Assembly (NCBI RefSeq): GCF_033807715.1
Contig: NC_084591.1
Span: forward strand, 27,562,090-27,626,089
Direction: 5' to 3'
Length of the DNA: 64,000 bases
Origin: Cololabis saira
Lineage: Eukaryota; Chordata; Actinopteri; Beloniformes; Belonidae
The notes under the pieces were generated by a model. The model saw only the letters and a program-made list of their open reading frames with translations. It had not been told where the DNA came from and ran no database searches. A program made the position numbers and the translations under genes. Below are positions 1 to 11,748 of the stretch, piece after piece. Within the stretch, counting starts at the first letter, position 1. Every line of letters starts with the position of its first letter.

Positions 1-3000
1 TGGACTCCACATTTGTGAAAATGCTGCGAATGTTGTAGGCAAACTCTTCAGCAAAGGCACCGTTTTTGGCAACAGTCACTCCTTCCCCTGGATCATCAAA
101 TCTCTGCTCAACACAGGCCTGTCACATATTTGGAATTAAATGTCACTCAAAGGTTTTTTTAACTAAACAATTCACAATACAACGTTAAATTAAAACATAA
201 TAAATGTTTGTAAGACAATAAGTCACCTGCAGTATCATCCCGTCTAACAGTTGCCCTTCCAGCTTGAGTAAGAGCTTGTCAAATGGTTTCAGCTTTTCCT
301 CAGGAATATAGAACTTTCCAGGGTTATGATGTACAGACTTTAATAACCTATTTGCAAAATAAAACAACACATAAGTACTTTATTTATATGATATACTGTA
401 TATATACACAGTACCAAAAAGGACCAAAAGTTTGGACATACTTCCCCATTTGTTTGAATGAGAAGGTGTGTCCCAACTTTTGGTGTATACTATACAGGAC
501 TGTCTCAGAAAATTAGAATATTGTGATTTTCTGTAATGCAATTACAAAAACATCATACATTCTGGATTCATTACAAATCAACTGAAATATTGCAAGCCTT
601 TTATTATTTTAATATTGCTGATCATGTCTTACAGCTTAAGAAAACTCAAATATCCTATCTCAAAAAATTTGAATATTCTGGGAATCTCAATCTTAAGCTG
701 TAAACCATCATCAGCAATATTAAAATAATAAAAGGCTTGCAATATTTCAGTTTGTAATGAATCCAGAATGTATGACATTTTTGTTTTTTTAATTTCATTA
801 CAGAAAATAAAGAACTTTATCACAATATTCTAATTTTCTGAGACAGTCCTGTATATAAGCTAAGTTGATAATTATTTTGTAGCATCTTATACATCTTTTT
901 GCTTTGTTCGTTTTTTTTAAATTAACAAGGCATTCAGGACTGCGTAAAAAAATTTACACTTTCAGTGATTTTCTATCTGCAGAAAAAAAATATTCAAAGA
1001 GCAATGACGGTGTATTCAAATAGGCTGAAGCCATTCTAATAACATGCCTTCAGCTTTGAAACAAAGTTTGCAGATATATCCCCTTCAGTGCTGCCAACAG
1101 ATGATCTCAGTTATTTCTGTTTGATTTTTTTTTTTTTATGCATTAGCCTCTACTTATACATGTACACTTAATTCATTTTTTAGACACATTTCATGCAGTT
1201 GAGAATGAATGCATCTTGCAGTTTACTTGTGTGGTCTGTTAACTATGTTAAATATGTGTATGCACATTTAATATGAGATAAACTCTTTGTAGGTGTGACA
1301 GGCAGCAACTTTGATTCTGAAGTGGAAAAAAATTAAGTAAAATACTGCTATAGAAATACACCATATGCAGTACAAATATACATTCTTTAATTTTAGCTGT
1401 TGCTTGTAATTATAGTTTGTGTCTCTTAACCTTTTATACATCTTCCAGTGGTCTTTCAACGTGCCATGATTTTCCATAATCTCATCAAGTGTGAGCAATA
1501 CCACCAATAACTCTCCCAGATGTTCATACACGATCTGAAAAAACAAACACAAAACTGACTCAAGAAGGGAAAACAGGCTGATAAAAGCTTACTAAAAATA
1601 ATTCATTCAGTCTAAAATAAATAAATAAACCATTAGAAGAGTCACTAAGTTTTACAGCTCACCTGGAAATGGACACCCGATGACTCAATGATTTTTGTTG
1701 AACCCCTAAAATATGAAAGGAGGATGATTTGCCACATTTCATCTTGTAATATAACAGAGTGAGGCAGGAAGGGCACATTTAAACCAGAACTAAATGACAA
1801 TTATTTAGAATTACACTTCTCAAGAAATGGATGCTAGCATTGTTTAATAATTCACACTTGATACAAAAACTTTGCGTTTGTCTTAATCTATTCTGTCCAA
1901 TGTTCATAAAAAAAGAGTTGTGATTTTAGCAGTTTTACAATGACTAGAGATTCATCAATTTTGGGAACCAATTCAATGGATTCCATATTTACCAACACAT
2001 CTTGGATTGTATTAATGACTGAAAAAACATCAAATCTGACAAGCACACACTCAGCAAACCAGTAAAGAAGAGGGAGCTGTGCATACTTGTATGCGTCTAT
2101 GGATAGCTATTGATTACTACATGAAAAACATTTCTGATGTTGCGGGAGCATGGAGGGAATGATAATAATGACTTGGTTTTATATAGCACCCTTCTAGGCA
2201 CCCAGAGCGCTTTACAGAAATCATTATTCATTCATACACATTCTCACCAGTGGTGGTAAGCTACATGTAGCCACAGCTGCCCTGGGGCAGACTGACGGAA
2301 GCGTGGCTGCCATATCGCGCCTAACGGCCCCTCCGACCACCACCAACATTCATACACATTCACACACATTCACACGGGGCAAGGTGGGTAAGGTGTCTTG
2401 CCCAAGGACACTACGACAGCAAACTGGGACAGAGCGGGATTCGAACCGCCGGCCTTCCGATCATTGGACGACCCGCTCTACCACCTGAGCTACTGCCGCC
2501 CCATCAAACGAACGAACCTTTCAGTTGTTGTTGGTTCTTAATGAGGTGTGTGAATGTAAAATGCACAATAACTCAACAATGGACACATTTAAGCCAATCT
2601 GAAAACAGCAAAGTGACTGTGTCTCTCTACTAGCTTCCTTTCAGGAAACTTACTTGCTGCTGTTGTAGAGCGCAGCCAGCTGATGAACAATACTGACGAC
2701 CACTTCATAGCATCTTGACACAAAGCAGGACAGCTCCTGTGAAGGAACAATTACAGAAACTACTGTACTGATCTTGTATATATATATAGAAGAATTTAGT
2801 TACTACCTACCTGCAGAAATGAAATGAATCTGCCCATCTGAATCTGGGACTCTCCTTCAACAATACTCGTTTCAGGCACTATAACACAAATTTGGTTATA
2901 CTTTTTATTATCATGCTTTGCTGTGTATTTACATATAATGTATTATGCAAAAGACACGTGATTGTAGATAAGAGCAGACAATTACCTCCCTCTCCATAGA

Positions 3001-5503
3001 ACAATAAGCCATTGTAAAACTTGTTTTCTGCCTGTAAAGAAACTCTTTCCCATTAGTGTACAACAGAAGAAAAGGGTAAACTGAAATGGTGTTTGATGTT
3101 GTTAAGAAGTGTTTTTCCTCGTACGAAAAACACGAACTAACCACACAACAGCTCAGAACAGACAGATCTTACAAAGCTTACCTCATACTTGAGCTTTTTC
3201 ACTTCACTGCAGAGAGCAGCATACACCGTGATAACTTTGTTCAAAACCTGCACACAACAGAGATAGTCGATATAATTCAAACTTTGTGAGGATTAGTTTT
3301 AACTATTTCAATTGTGTATTCAATTTACCTTGTTCTCCGTTTTAATTAACTCTAATATGGATGACTGTTCGCACGGGAGAAGCTGAAAGAGAGCAGAAAA
3401 AACATTAAGAAGGAAATTACGGACGTTAAATTTGTGCAATGTTACTATGAAGCTTTTCAGGTCATTGCGCAACCATTGTTTAACCTTCAGAGCAATGGGA
3501 TCCAGAGTGAAGTCCCACACATCTCCAATGGAGTCATCCAGAGCTTCTTCGATGCCCTTCAGCTGAGCCGCGTACTCCTCCAGAAACTTACTGTAGTTCT
3601 TTAGTTGAACTTCTGTGTGTATTTCTATCAGGTGGAAGGTTTAATAATGTCAGTGTACAAGTCAGTGTTTACTACTTCTGCTTATAGACATTTCATGTTA
3701 ACGTAGGGCTGGGCGATTTTGGACAAAAATAAAATCCCGATTTTTTTCTCTGAAAACCCGATTTTCGATTTCGATTTTTTTGGTAAAACTACAAAAGACA
3801 ATGGAATAAATTGTTTCAAATATTTTATCTTTATTTTTAAAGAAAAATAGCAAACAAATTTCCCTATTGGGAATGAAGTTCAATTGAAAGATATTGTAAA
3901 TCCTCCTTGAGTTTAGTAAAGTGACAACATTTACAATTTTCTTGACCAAACAAAGATGACTAGACGGGCTCTGTCTGTAATGCAGCCAGCTGCAAAAAAG
4001 GAAAATTTATTTTCCGATTTTCCTTTTTTTAACATCGATTGTGATTAATAAATCCGATTTAGAATCGATTAATCGCACAGCCCTATGTTAACGTTTCAGT
4101 ATTTACTCAACGTTCATAAGAACTACATATACTCTTACGCCTGACAGCCTTTCGCATTCTTCTGTTATCCAGTTATACCCATATTATTATGTCTATTTGA
4201 GTAAGAAAAGATCTATCTATTGAAACATGTGGAATTCCTTACCGACAGCCATAAAAGAGAGCAAATCCCTAATCTCCTTCAAGTCTGCCCTAAAAAAACA
4301 ACTACAGGAGGCTGCTACTCGTAACTGGGAATAATCAAAGCCTCTACTGCACATCCCGCTGTTCCTTCTGATTATTGCTTCTTGTTTTGTTTTCTGCTTT
4401 TGTTTTGTATTACCTAGCCTATTCTATTTGTCTCATCACCTTTTTAGTCTCTCTCGGTGCAAAATAACAGTAATTCCCCCCTTTTCTTTTTTTACAATCT
4501 TCCCTACAAAGTACTGCTTCTTACCTGTGTGTCATTCAATGTTATATGAGTTTAAAAAAGGTCTCCAATGTAAACAAGTGTAATGCTTTCTTGGAATAAT
4601 GCCTTTTAGTTGAATTTGTATCAGCGAATCTGTACTGTCATGAAACTGTACCTGATCCTATGCAATTCTTCTAATACATTCTTCAATCAATCAATCAAAA
4701 AACAACATGCTTGAATTACACTGTAATATCTGTAGTGTTTACACTCTGTATAATGACGGAATTAAGTTAAAAAGAAATTCAACATTATCAAGAAAAATGT
4801 GTGGTGGAAAGGGTATTTGTATGACAGTGGTGAACCCAGTAAAGAGCTTTAGTCGCGATGAGCTCCAGTAAAAGGGTGTAAAAACAGACGCAGCCAGCGT
4901 AAATATTAGTTTTGTAAATCAGAAAGAAGCAAACATCCAACTCCAAACTCAAAGCAGAGTGTCAGCCGTATTTGAGGATAAATAAACAGGAATAACACCA
5001 TTATTTACACTGCTGTGAAAACTATTCAACTATCAAACTGATCAGCTGTCAAACTGCATGATTGCGTCGGCTAGAGGCTGATTCATGGTTCCGCGTTACA
5101 CCAACGCAGAGCCTACGGCGTAACCTACGGCGTAACCTACGGCATAGGCTCTGCGTCGATTTAACGCAGACCAATAATTCAGGCTTAACTTAGCTCCAGC
5201 TAGCTCTCCCTTTCACGAGTGTCAGCCCTCATTCTAACGAGTCTGAAGATGCCAACTTTAATACAACACGACACGCTTCTAAGGCTATCAGTTTAATTAG
5301 AAAGCGTCGGAGTTTTCGGTCTTTTTCCTTTAGGAAGTGAAGTGACAGCGCATCTCACTAGCGACCCGAGCTAACGCTGGCTGCAGAAGACGCCGGGCTT
5401 CGCCGCCTTTTCCTGCAAACCCGCACTGCACCGAGCACTTACTTTGTGAACCGTCGTCAAAACGGTCAAACTCCCAGTCAGGCGCGATGGTTTCCACCGC
5501 CAT
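1..5503 (-). CDS. washc4: WASH complex subunit 4 (SWIP), N-terminal part
   Basis: WASHC4/SWIP is a core subunit of the WASH complex, which drives Arp2/3 actin branching on endosomes. Eleven minus-strand coding exons can be read: 5443-5503, 3485-3624, 3329-3382, 3182-3247, 2986-3031, 2811-2878, 2654-2736, 1663-1705, 1431-1534, 227-347 and 1-118 (cut by the window edge). All visible junctions are GT-AG, phases agree, and about 301 codons join without a stop. The product starts [18 protein letters not shown], almost identical to the mammalian start, and continues with family blocks such as [36 protein letters not shown] and [13 protein letters not shown]. This is roughly the first quarter of a protein of nearly 1200 residues; the rest lies to the left. 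Intron 1 (3625-5442) contains a hAT-type MITE and a palindromic MITE. Recognition is by family similarity recalled from knowledge, and is strong. Confidence 0.96.
412..492. mobile_element. Tiny Tc1-type inverted-repeat fragment
   Basis: About 80 bp in washc4 intron 10 with an inverted repeat: the left arm has ccaaaagtttggaca and the right arm its near complement tgtcccaacttttgg. This resembles the ends of fish Tc1-like transposons fused by internal deletion. No coding sequence is present. Confidence 0.55.
495..851. mobile_element. Palindromic Tc1/mariner-like MITE with TA target sites
   Basis: The element starts caggactgtctcagaaaat and ends with the exact complement, flanked by TA on both sides (493-494 and 852-853), the target duplication of Tc1/mariner transposons. 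Almost the whole 357 bp is a foldback: the left half (attaga, tgcaagccttttattatttt) recurs inverted in the right half. It carries no ORF and lies in washc4 intron 10. Confidence 0.8.
2171..2502 (-). mobile_element. tRNA-derived SINE
   Basis: Read on the minus strand, the right end gives a tRNA-like head with an A box (TAGCTCAGGTGG) and a perfect B box (GGTTCGAATCC). It is followed by a non-tRNA body with imperfect CACATTCA-type repeats on the left. This is the layout of a tRNA-derived SINE inserted in washc4 intron 7 (between the 2654-2736 and 1663-1705 exons). The tRNA part lacks a good acceptor stem, so it is not a working tRNA gene. Confidence 0.75.
3704..4085. mobile_element. hAT-type MITE with perfect 8-bp target duplication
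   Basis: The ends tagggctgggcgat and atcgcacagcccta form a terminal inverted repeat. The flanks at 3696-3703 and 4086-4093 are both TGTTAACG, an 8-bp duplication as made by hAT transposases. The interior is AT-rich with CGATT motifs and no ORF. It lies in washc4 intron 1. Confidence 0.85.
5075..5187. mobile_element. Palindromic GC-rich MITE, copy 1
   Basis: An inverted-repeat unit: aggctgattcatggttccg at the left and its diverged complement at the right (gcagaccaataattcaggctt), around a core with cctacggcgtaacctacggc repeats. It belongs to a family seen again at 22781, 33033, 35769, 44273, 55482 and 63008. It lies in washc4 intron 1, about 260 bp from exon 1. Confidence 0.75.
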
Positions 5504-5839
5504 AGTGTCGGGACGGCCAGGACAGATGAACCTGTGACACCGCGCTGTTAGAAAGTAGCTCTTCGACGTCCCATGATGGATCTTGTGATTGTGGCCGCTA
5601 TGGATCATGGGAAATGGAGTCCACAGGAAACCGCCGGTAGTTTCATTCCCAAACGATTTTCTGCAAGGATGGGGAAACAAAAGAAGGAGATCACCCACTT
5701 CTCAGTTGTGTGCTGCACACAGTTTTGTTCCGCTTTGTGTAAAATAATAATAGAAATAAAAAATGTACACTTATTTATATAGTGCATTTAAAAACAACAT
5801 ATATTTACAAAGTTATGGAGACCCCTAGGCGACATAACA

Positions 5840-6426
5840 CCGTGGTTGAATTGGTTTGATATTGGATATTGGATATTCAACATTCAACACCCATAAAACT
5901 TATGATACATACCACTGAGTTTGGTCAAACCACTTGTAATGTGTTCATGGTCATCTAGACTATATATCACAAAACAGTAATTATTAAAAAATCATATAAT
6001 TTAACTGATTTAATGTGGTTTAATGAATTCAACACCCATAAAACAATCGGTGTTATGTATCACAAGTTTTATGGGTGTTGAATTCATTAAACTTCATTAA
6101 ATCAGCCCATAATATGATTTTATAAAAATTACTCTCTTATGATATATAGTCTAGATGACCATGAACACATCACAAGCAATATGACCAAAATCAGTGGTAT
6201 GTATCACAAGTTTTATGGGTGTTGAATTCATTAAACCACATTAAATCAGCCCATATATATGATTTGTTATATGATTTTTTAATAATTACTGTTTTGTGAT
6301 ATATAGTCTAGATGACCATGAACACATCACAAGTGGTTTGACCAAAATCAGTGGTATGTATCACAAGTTTTATGGGTGTTGAATGTTGAATATCCAATAT
6401 CCAATATCAAACCAATTCAACCACGG
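5840..6426. mobile_element. 587-bp foldback element
   Basis: Starts ccgtggttgaattggtttga and ends with its exact inverse. Both ends continue into the same subterminal string of repeated tattggatattgg and cacccataaaac, so the element is largely self-complementary. Inside are inverted and direct repeats of a module holding catctagactatatatcac and gtttaatgaattcaacaccc. No ORF. It sits in the intergenic space between washc4 and agbl2. Confidence 0.75.
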
Positions 6427-7225
6427 CCGACAAAACTATTACGTTAGGTCTATACCTATAAATTTTCCGCTGCTGTCCCACCAACCCAACCGGTCCAGTA
6501 TCTTACATTTTAAGATAGATTTACTGCTCCTAACATGTATTATTATTACTATTGTAATACAATTATGAATCACCTGCATTCTTTCCAGATACATTTCTGT
6601 ACTTTGGATTAATAAAGCTAATTGTTTGAATTATTATCATCCTCATAATTATTATTATGTTATCATCTTGGTGTTTTGTGGCATTATCCACACACACATT
6701 TTCAAAGCTGCGAGAAAATATTTACAGGAGGGCTTGACAAAAATGTTAAACAATGGATGAACAAGGGTGACTGTGTAGGTATACTTGTGGAAAACCCTTG
6801 GGGGGGGGGACTCCAATTCTGCAAAAACTGCTCGTCCTGCAGAACTGGCTGAGACCATTGAGCTAAATGAGGAGAATAAACCAGATTCCCCGAGTACAGG
6901 AGAATTGTATGCGAATACCGTCCCCTGATTTGGATATAGCTGGACTATCTGAAATAATGCGCAAAATCTGACATAGTCAAAGTCCTTATACTAGAATAAT
7001 GGAAAGGAGTTATACACTGACTTTGCAACTCTGTAAATTAACTTGGTTACCGGATGAAAAGCTCGGACTGAACTCGGAATTAATCAAAAACAGTCTCAGT
7101 GAGTTCCAGCGGGGATTTGAAGATCCTGAAGATGAAGATTTACAATATTCCGGGCAAACCAGTGCTCCCCTTGTATCCCACCACGGGTCAAAATGATAAG
7201 ACATCTCAACAGACACCTGAGAAGT

Positions 7226-7668
7226 TCATGAATCTGACATCTTTACCACCTATTTCCAATAAGGGACACCCCACCCTCAACCCCTCACATCACAAGTTTA
7301 TTTAGACTCAGGCTCAGGACATCCTACAGTGTCACCTCCATGCCCAGTTTGAACTTTTACCCTCTGGCAGGAGATTCAGATTGCCCAGGACCAAATCTAA
7401 CAGACTGAAAAATTATTTTATATCTTACGCCATCACCCAACTTAATTTAAAACTCAAAAAATGAACAGCTGTGAACTCCACTCCCCACTCTCCACACTAC
7501 ATCCTCAGCACCCCCAGGGTATTTGTGTGTACTGTGTATGCTGTGTCCTAGCTGTGTGAATGTGCTCTGTGTTTTTGTGCCTTTTATGTTCTGTTTCTTG
7601 GTTTTATCCCCCCCAGTAAAGCGAATTTCCCCTCTGGGGGACAATAAAATAAAATTGAATTGAATTGA
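7226..7668 (+). mobile_element. LINE 3' end fragment
   Basis: Frames on the plus strand read GHPTLNPSHHKF, then LLPSGRRFRLPRTKSNRL, the C-terminal tail common to fish non-LTR retrotransposons. It ends in a 3' tail with aataaaat and attgaattgaattga repeats. In-frame stops show it is dead. No other gene is seen in 6430-8600; an AT-rich dispersed repeat lies near 7760-7930. Confidence 0.6.
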
Positions 7669-8620
7669 CAACATTTGGCCAAAAAAGATAAGAAAAGTCA
7701 AATAAAAAAGACAGTTACATAGTTTACACTTAGTGTTTTTATGTTAATTTGTTTTTACGTTATGTTTGTTTAATAATAATAAATAATAAGCAATTTTATT
7801 TATAGAGCGCTTCTAAAAGATCTCAAAGACGCTTAAATGTTTAGATGCCTTATTTCTGTTTGTGTCGTTGTGTTCTCTGTTCCCGATGATTCCATGACAA
7901 ATAAAGTGTTTTTGAATTGAATTAAAGTGAGGAAAGGTTTATTTGTATGGTGCACTTCATTTACTCGATGCTTTCACATCAAACATTGTCCAAAACCATC
8001 CAAACGCAAAAAAACAAAAAAAACAAACAAACTGGGATCTAGGGCCTTTTATCTTTTTGGTGTCCTGAGCAAAACTCTGGGGACCTCTTTGTTGTAACTT
8101 TATAGTAAGTGGATTTAAAGAAATGGCAAGTATACAGCAAACAAAAGAAGTATACAACACTTATACCAACAGACAGCCAGGAGTGCTAATTAGATAACAC
8201 ATGCAAAATATGATATAATTTTTTTTCAGCACCTTTTTGTGTGCTATTGATTTAACAAAGTTCCACCTCCTTAAAACAGTGAAGAAAATATGGTGCTTTA
8301 TAAATACATTTACATTTATGAATATAATATTTTACCAAAAGAATTAGCAAATGTATCATAAAAAAAAAACAAAAAAAAAACAAACATTTAGCATCCTTTT
8401 TGGGGTTTCTAAAAACAAACAAAAAAACACGTTCACATCCTAAATAAAAATCCGTCAGAATATTGTTATTTTGAAAGGACCAAAAAAGATTTATCACAGT
8501 TTCTGGATGCCGGTCACCACAAAAACAGCAATTAGTATAATTTTTCAATTTGTTAAATTGCGAATGAGAAATTCAACAACACAAAAACGGACCAGTCACA
8601 TGACCGCGGAGCGCTCCTGG

Positions 8621-8634
8621 GTTTCTATGGAAAC
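8621..8634 (+). promoter_or_regulatory. X-box-like RFX site at the agbl2 promoter
   Basis: gtttctatggaaac matches the ciliary X-box pattern GTHNYYATRRNAAC at every position. It lies just upstream of, or within, a short GC-richer stretch that ends in a strong splice donor at 8785/8786. AGBL2 acts on axonemal tubulin, and ciliary genes are commonly driven by RFX factors, so a regulatory role is plausible. It is inferred from sequence only. Confidence 0.6.
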
Positions 8635-8785
8635 AGACCAGCAACACACAGGAGAGGCGCTTGGAAGAACGGAGTTGTTCGGGTTCAGCACTCAGCAAAG
8701 CCACGGAAAAAGACCAAAAGTACTTTCAGAGGTTCTGACATCGACACCGAGGATGTTCTGACGGAACCGAGGGCGTTAGAAACGG
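8635..8785 (+). other. agbl2: Probable non-coding leader exon of agbl2
   Basis: The stretch after the X-box ends aacgg|gtgagt, a near-consensus 5' splice site, and no coding match to the family is seen in it. A 44-codon upstream ORF starting METDQQHTGEALG at 8627 ends inside it. The next plus-strand acceptor in front of the agbl2 start is at 11730/11731. I infer a 5' UTR exon spliced over a 2.9-kb intron that holds the 8857-10759 transposon. The transcription start is not determined. Confidence 0.5.
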
Positions 8786-8856
8786 GTGAGTCCTGCCCGT
8801 CCACCCCCCTGGGAGAGGAAACACTGCTCTGGGTTCAATTGATGCACTCACCGTCA

Positions 8857-10759
8857 CCCACATGGAAAGAACCTATATGCTGCATATATGTTTGTAATAT
8901 AGGGCCGCATATAAAAAATTGGCCCCTTTCCTATATGTATATGTACATATATGTACATATATGGTAGATATATGTACATATATGTACATATACATATAGG
9001 AAAGGGGCCAATTTTTTATATGCGGCCCTATATTACAAACATATATGCAGCATATAGGTTCTTATATAGGTACCTATATGCTACATACACATATATGTTA
9101 CATACCTATATCATCTATAAAATAGGTTAAATAGGCAATAGGTGTACATTAATAAAATCCAATAAAAACCCAAATGTAGAACTTAAACACTTTATTTAAA
9201 AATTATTTTAAAGTGCAACATTAGCTTAAGTGGCAATAAACAAAAAACAAAAAAGTGCAACATTAGCTTTCAAATAAACAGAAACAAAAAAGTGCATGCT
9301 TTCAAGTGGCTATAAACAGAAACAAAAATCAAATACAATGAAAAATAAAAAGATAGCCAAATATTATTATTTTTTGTGTGCTCTTCGGAGCTCTGTCAGC
9401 TTTTGGTTGATGGCTGCCCCAAGTTGGCCGCTGGACACTCCCGGCCACTTCTTCATTGTAGCCTCTACAGAGAAGACAAAAATAATTAGACTAAGTCTAC
9501 ACTCTACTTTTTAAGAGGCAGACAGCTTCTTAAACGAAAATTATGCCCGAAACGACCGTATTTACAGCTTGGCAAATGATTTTAAACTCGGAGGTATCAA
9601 TCGAGTTCCTTCGGAAGCGTTGCGTAGATTTAATATATTTCCCTTTTTTTTTAAACATATGGATGAACTGAAACATCACTGTCTTATTTAATGCACTGTC
9701 TTATTTAATGCATTTCAACAGCAAAAATGAAATAAACTGCACCTGTGATAATATTATCACAGTGAGTGAATACTCTTAAATAATTTTAATAACAGAAATG
9801 AGTGAATACTCTTACAAATGATTTAAATAATCAGAAATTCGTACAAACTATGTGAAATGTACTGTAGTATGAGTCAGCTTAGCTGCACTAGCTGCAGTGT
9901 CAGCATTTTCTCATCAGAAGTAAAGGCACTAGCCGTTAGCATCCCGCTAGCCGTTAGCATCCCGCTAGCGCTTTTAGCGATCTTTTATAAGACGTTCTAG
10001 GTCAATTACCATGATACAATCTGTACCCCAGTAGTTTAAAACATTAGACATAAATGTCTTAACTCCGATTGGTTTTAGGAAAAGTATCTAAAACAAGGGC
10101 GTCGTGCCGTTAGCACGAGGCTAATCGACAAGCTAACGAGGTTGAGCCTAAAGCGGCCAGTGGTTATGAACAGCTTACCGGAGTTCACAATGAGAGGGCC
10201 CACAGACAGGAACGCTCCTCCGTTAGCTTCTCACACACACAGGATTAAATACAGTTCTTTAGTTTGTTCACAGCTTTTCAGGTCGACATCTTAACCGGGA
10301 CTGGGAAAAACGTGACCCGAGACACATATAAAGCAAGTGCGCCACTCTGTGGTGGGGCGTGGTATTACACCTCTAAATCACATAAACAGGTTTAGTAACC
10401 ACTCTTTTCATGTGGGTTACATATGGATAAAGAAACTATATAGGAGACCTATATGGCTTGTATAATGAACATATATGACATATGAGGGTATAAACAAGCT
10501 ATATAGGAGACATATATGGCTTGTATAATGAACATATATGACCTATATGAGGGTATAAACAAGCTATATAGGAGACCTATATGCCCTGTATATGCACATA
10601 TATGCACCTGATTTTGACCTATATGTGAGATATATGCAGCCTATATGGAGCATATACCAGGCATATATGTGGTATATATGCGCATATATGATGCTTATAT
10701 GTAGCATATAGGTTACATATAGTTGCATATATGCATCATATAGGTTCTTTCCATGTGGG
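8857..10759. mobile_element. Unclassified 1.9-kb TIR transposon with terminal hairpin
   Basis: The ends are cccacatggaaagaacctat and its exact complement; the inverted match continues for about 34 bp with one mismatch. The left end is a near-perfect 197-bp palindrome (8867-9063, loop near 8965). The right end (10400-10759) is an array of CTATATAGGAGACC-type repeats about 60 bp apart, rich in CATATATG. The interior holds remains of a minus-strand spliced gene: an exon-like stretch with a donor at about 10160, and a terminal exon at about 9371-9470 reading MKKWPGVSSGQLGAAINQK then a stop. The transposase core is missing. No clear target duplication was found (at most CA), so the superfamily is unknown. 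Confidence 0.7.
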
Positions 10760-11748
10760 CAAAACTGGTCCAAAACCACACAAGACGCCAAAATACAAAA
10801 AGGGACCTCTATGTATGTTTGTTTCTCTTTTTCTTACGTAATACTTAAGTAATACTTCCTCCTAATAATACTTCCTCTTAAACTTTTAATAAGTAATTTT
10901 GTTCGCGGGTTACTGATGTTAGAATTGAAGTGACTTGGATTAAAAGTGACCCCCCGCCCAGCAGAGCATTGGTGGATTGTAATAGTAATGTGGATTGTAA
11001 TAGTAATGTGATAGTAATTGCAATAGTTATCATTCTGCACTAAAAATCCTGTTTAAAATAAATATAAAGAAAGTATATTTTCATTCAAAGTAAATTAATC
11101 ATATAAACCAAATCTCTATTTTGGGTGTTAAACATCCTCTAACTAATCCTCTAATGTTATGCATGCCATTTTATCACGTGCTGTACACTTTAAGCAATAA
11201 GTCTCTTCTGCACCACCCATTTTTCCAGACTAGTTGTGAAGCCATTGTGTTTTTAGGGTAACTGTTGAATATGTCCGATGCAGTGTTTTTTTTTTTTTTT
11301 TAAGTTTCTTGTTGGTTTGTATCTCGTAAGAAAGCCCCTATGAAACCATATGAAATCTATTCTTTAGGGTACATTTGAATAATGATATGTCCATCTCCTG
11401 GAGAGTTACTTTGCTTGAATTTGCTATAATTCTCAATTGGTAAATGTCTTATTTTGATTGTTTTATCCCTTTATGGTAGAAACTTCGTTATCATTGTCCA
11501 AATACCTGTAAACCTAGTTGTATACAGACTGTATACCACAAGATTCTCAAGTTTTAAGGACTTGTCTGTTACGACCTGCAGAGTATTATGATTGGTCATG
11601 GTTGATATTCTCAGAGCCAGATCAATTCATGGTGTCAGATTCTAAAATCATTTATGTCAAATGAAATATCATCCTGATTAGAATTCTGCATTATGTATTG
11701 CTCAAGCCAGAACTTGTATTTTCTTTTAAGGTGGAGAAAACAACAGCT

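Noticed and set aside
2430..2502. tRNA gene on the minus strand
   Set aside because: Good A and B boxes, but no proper acceptor stem and it continues into a SINE body.
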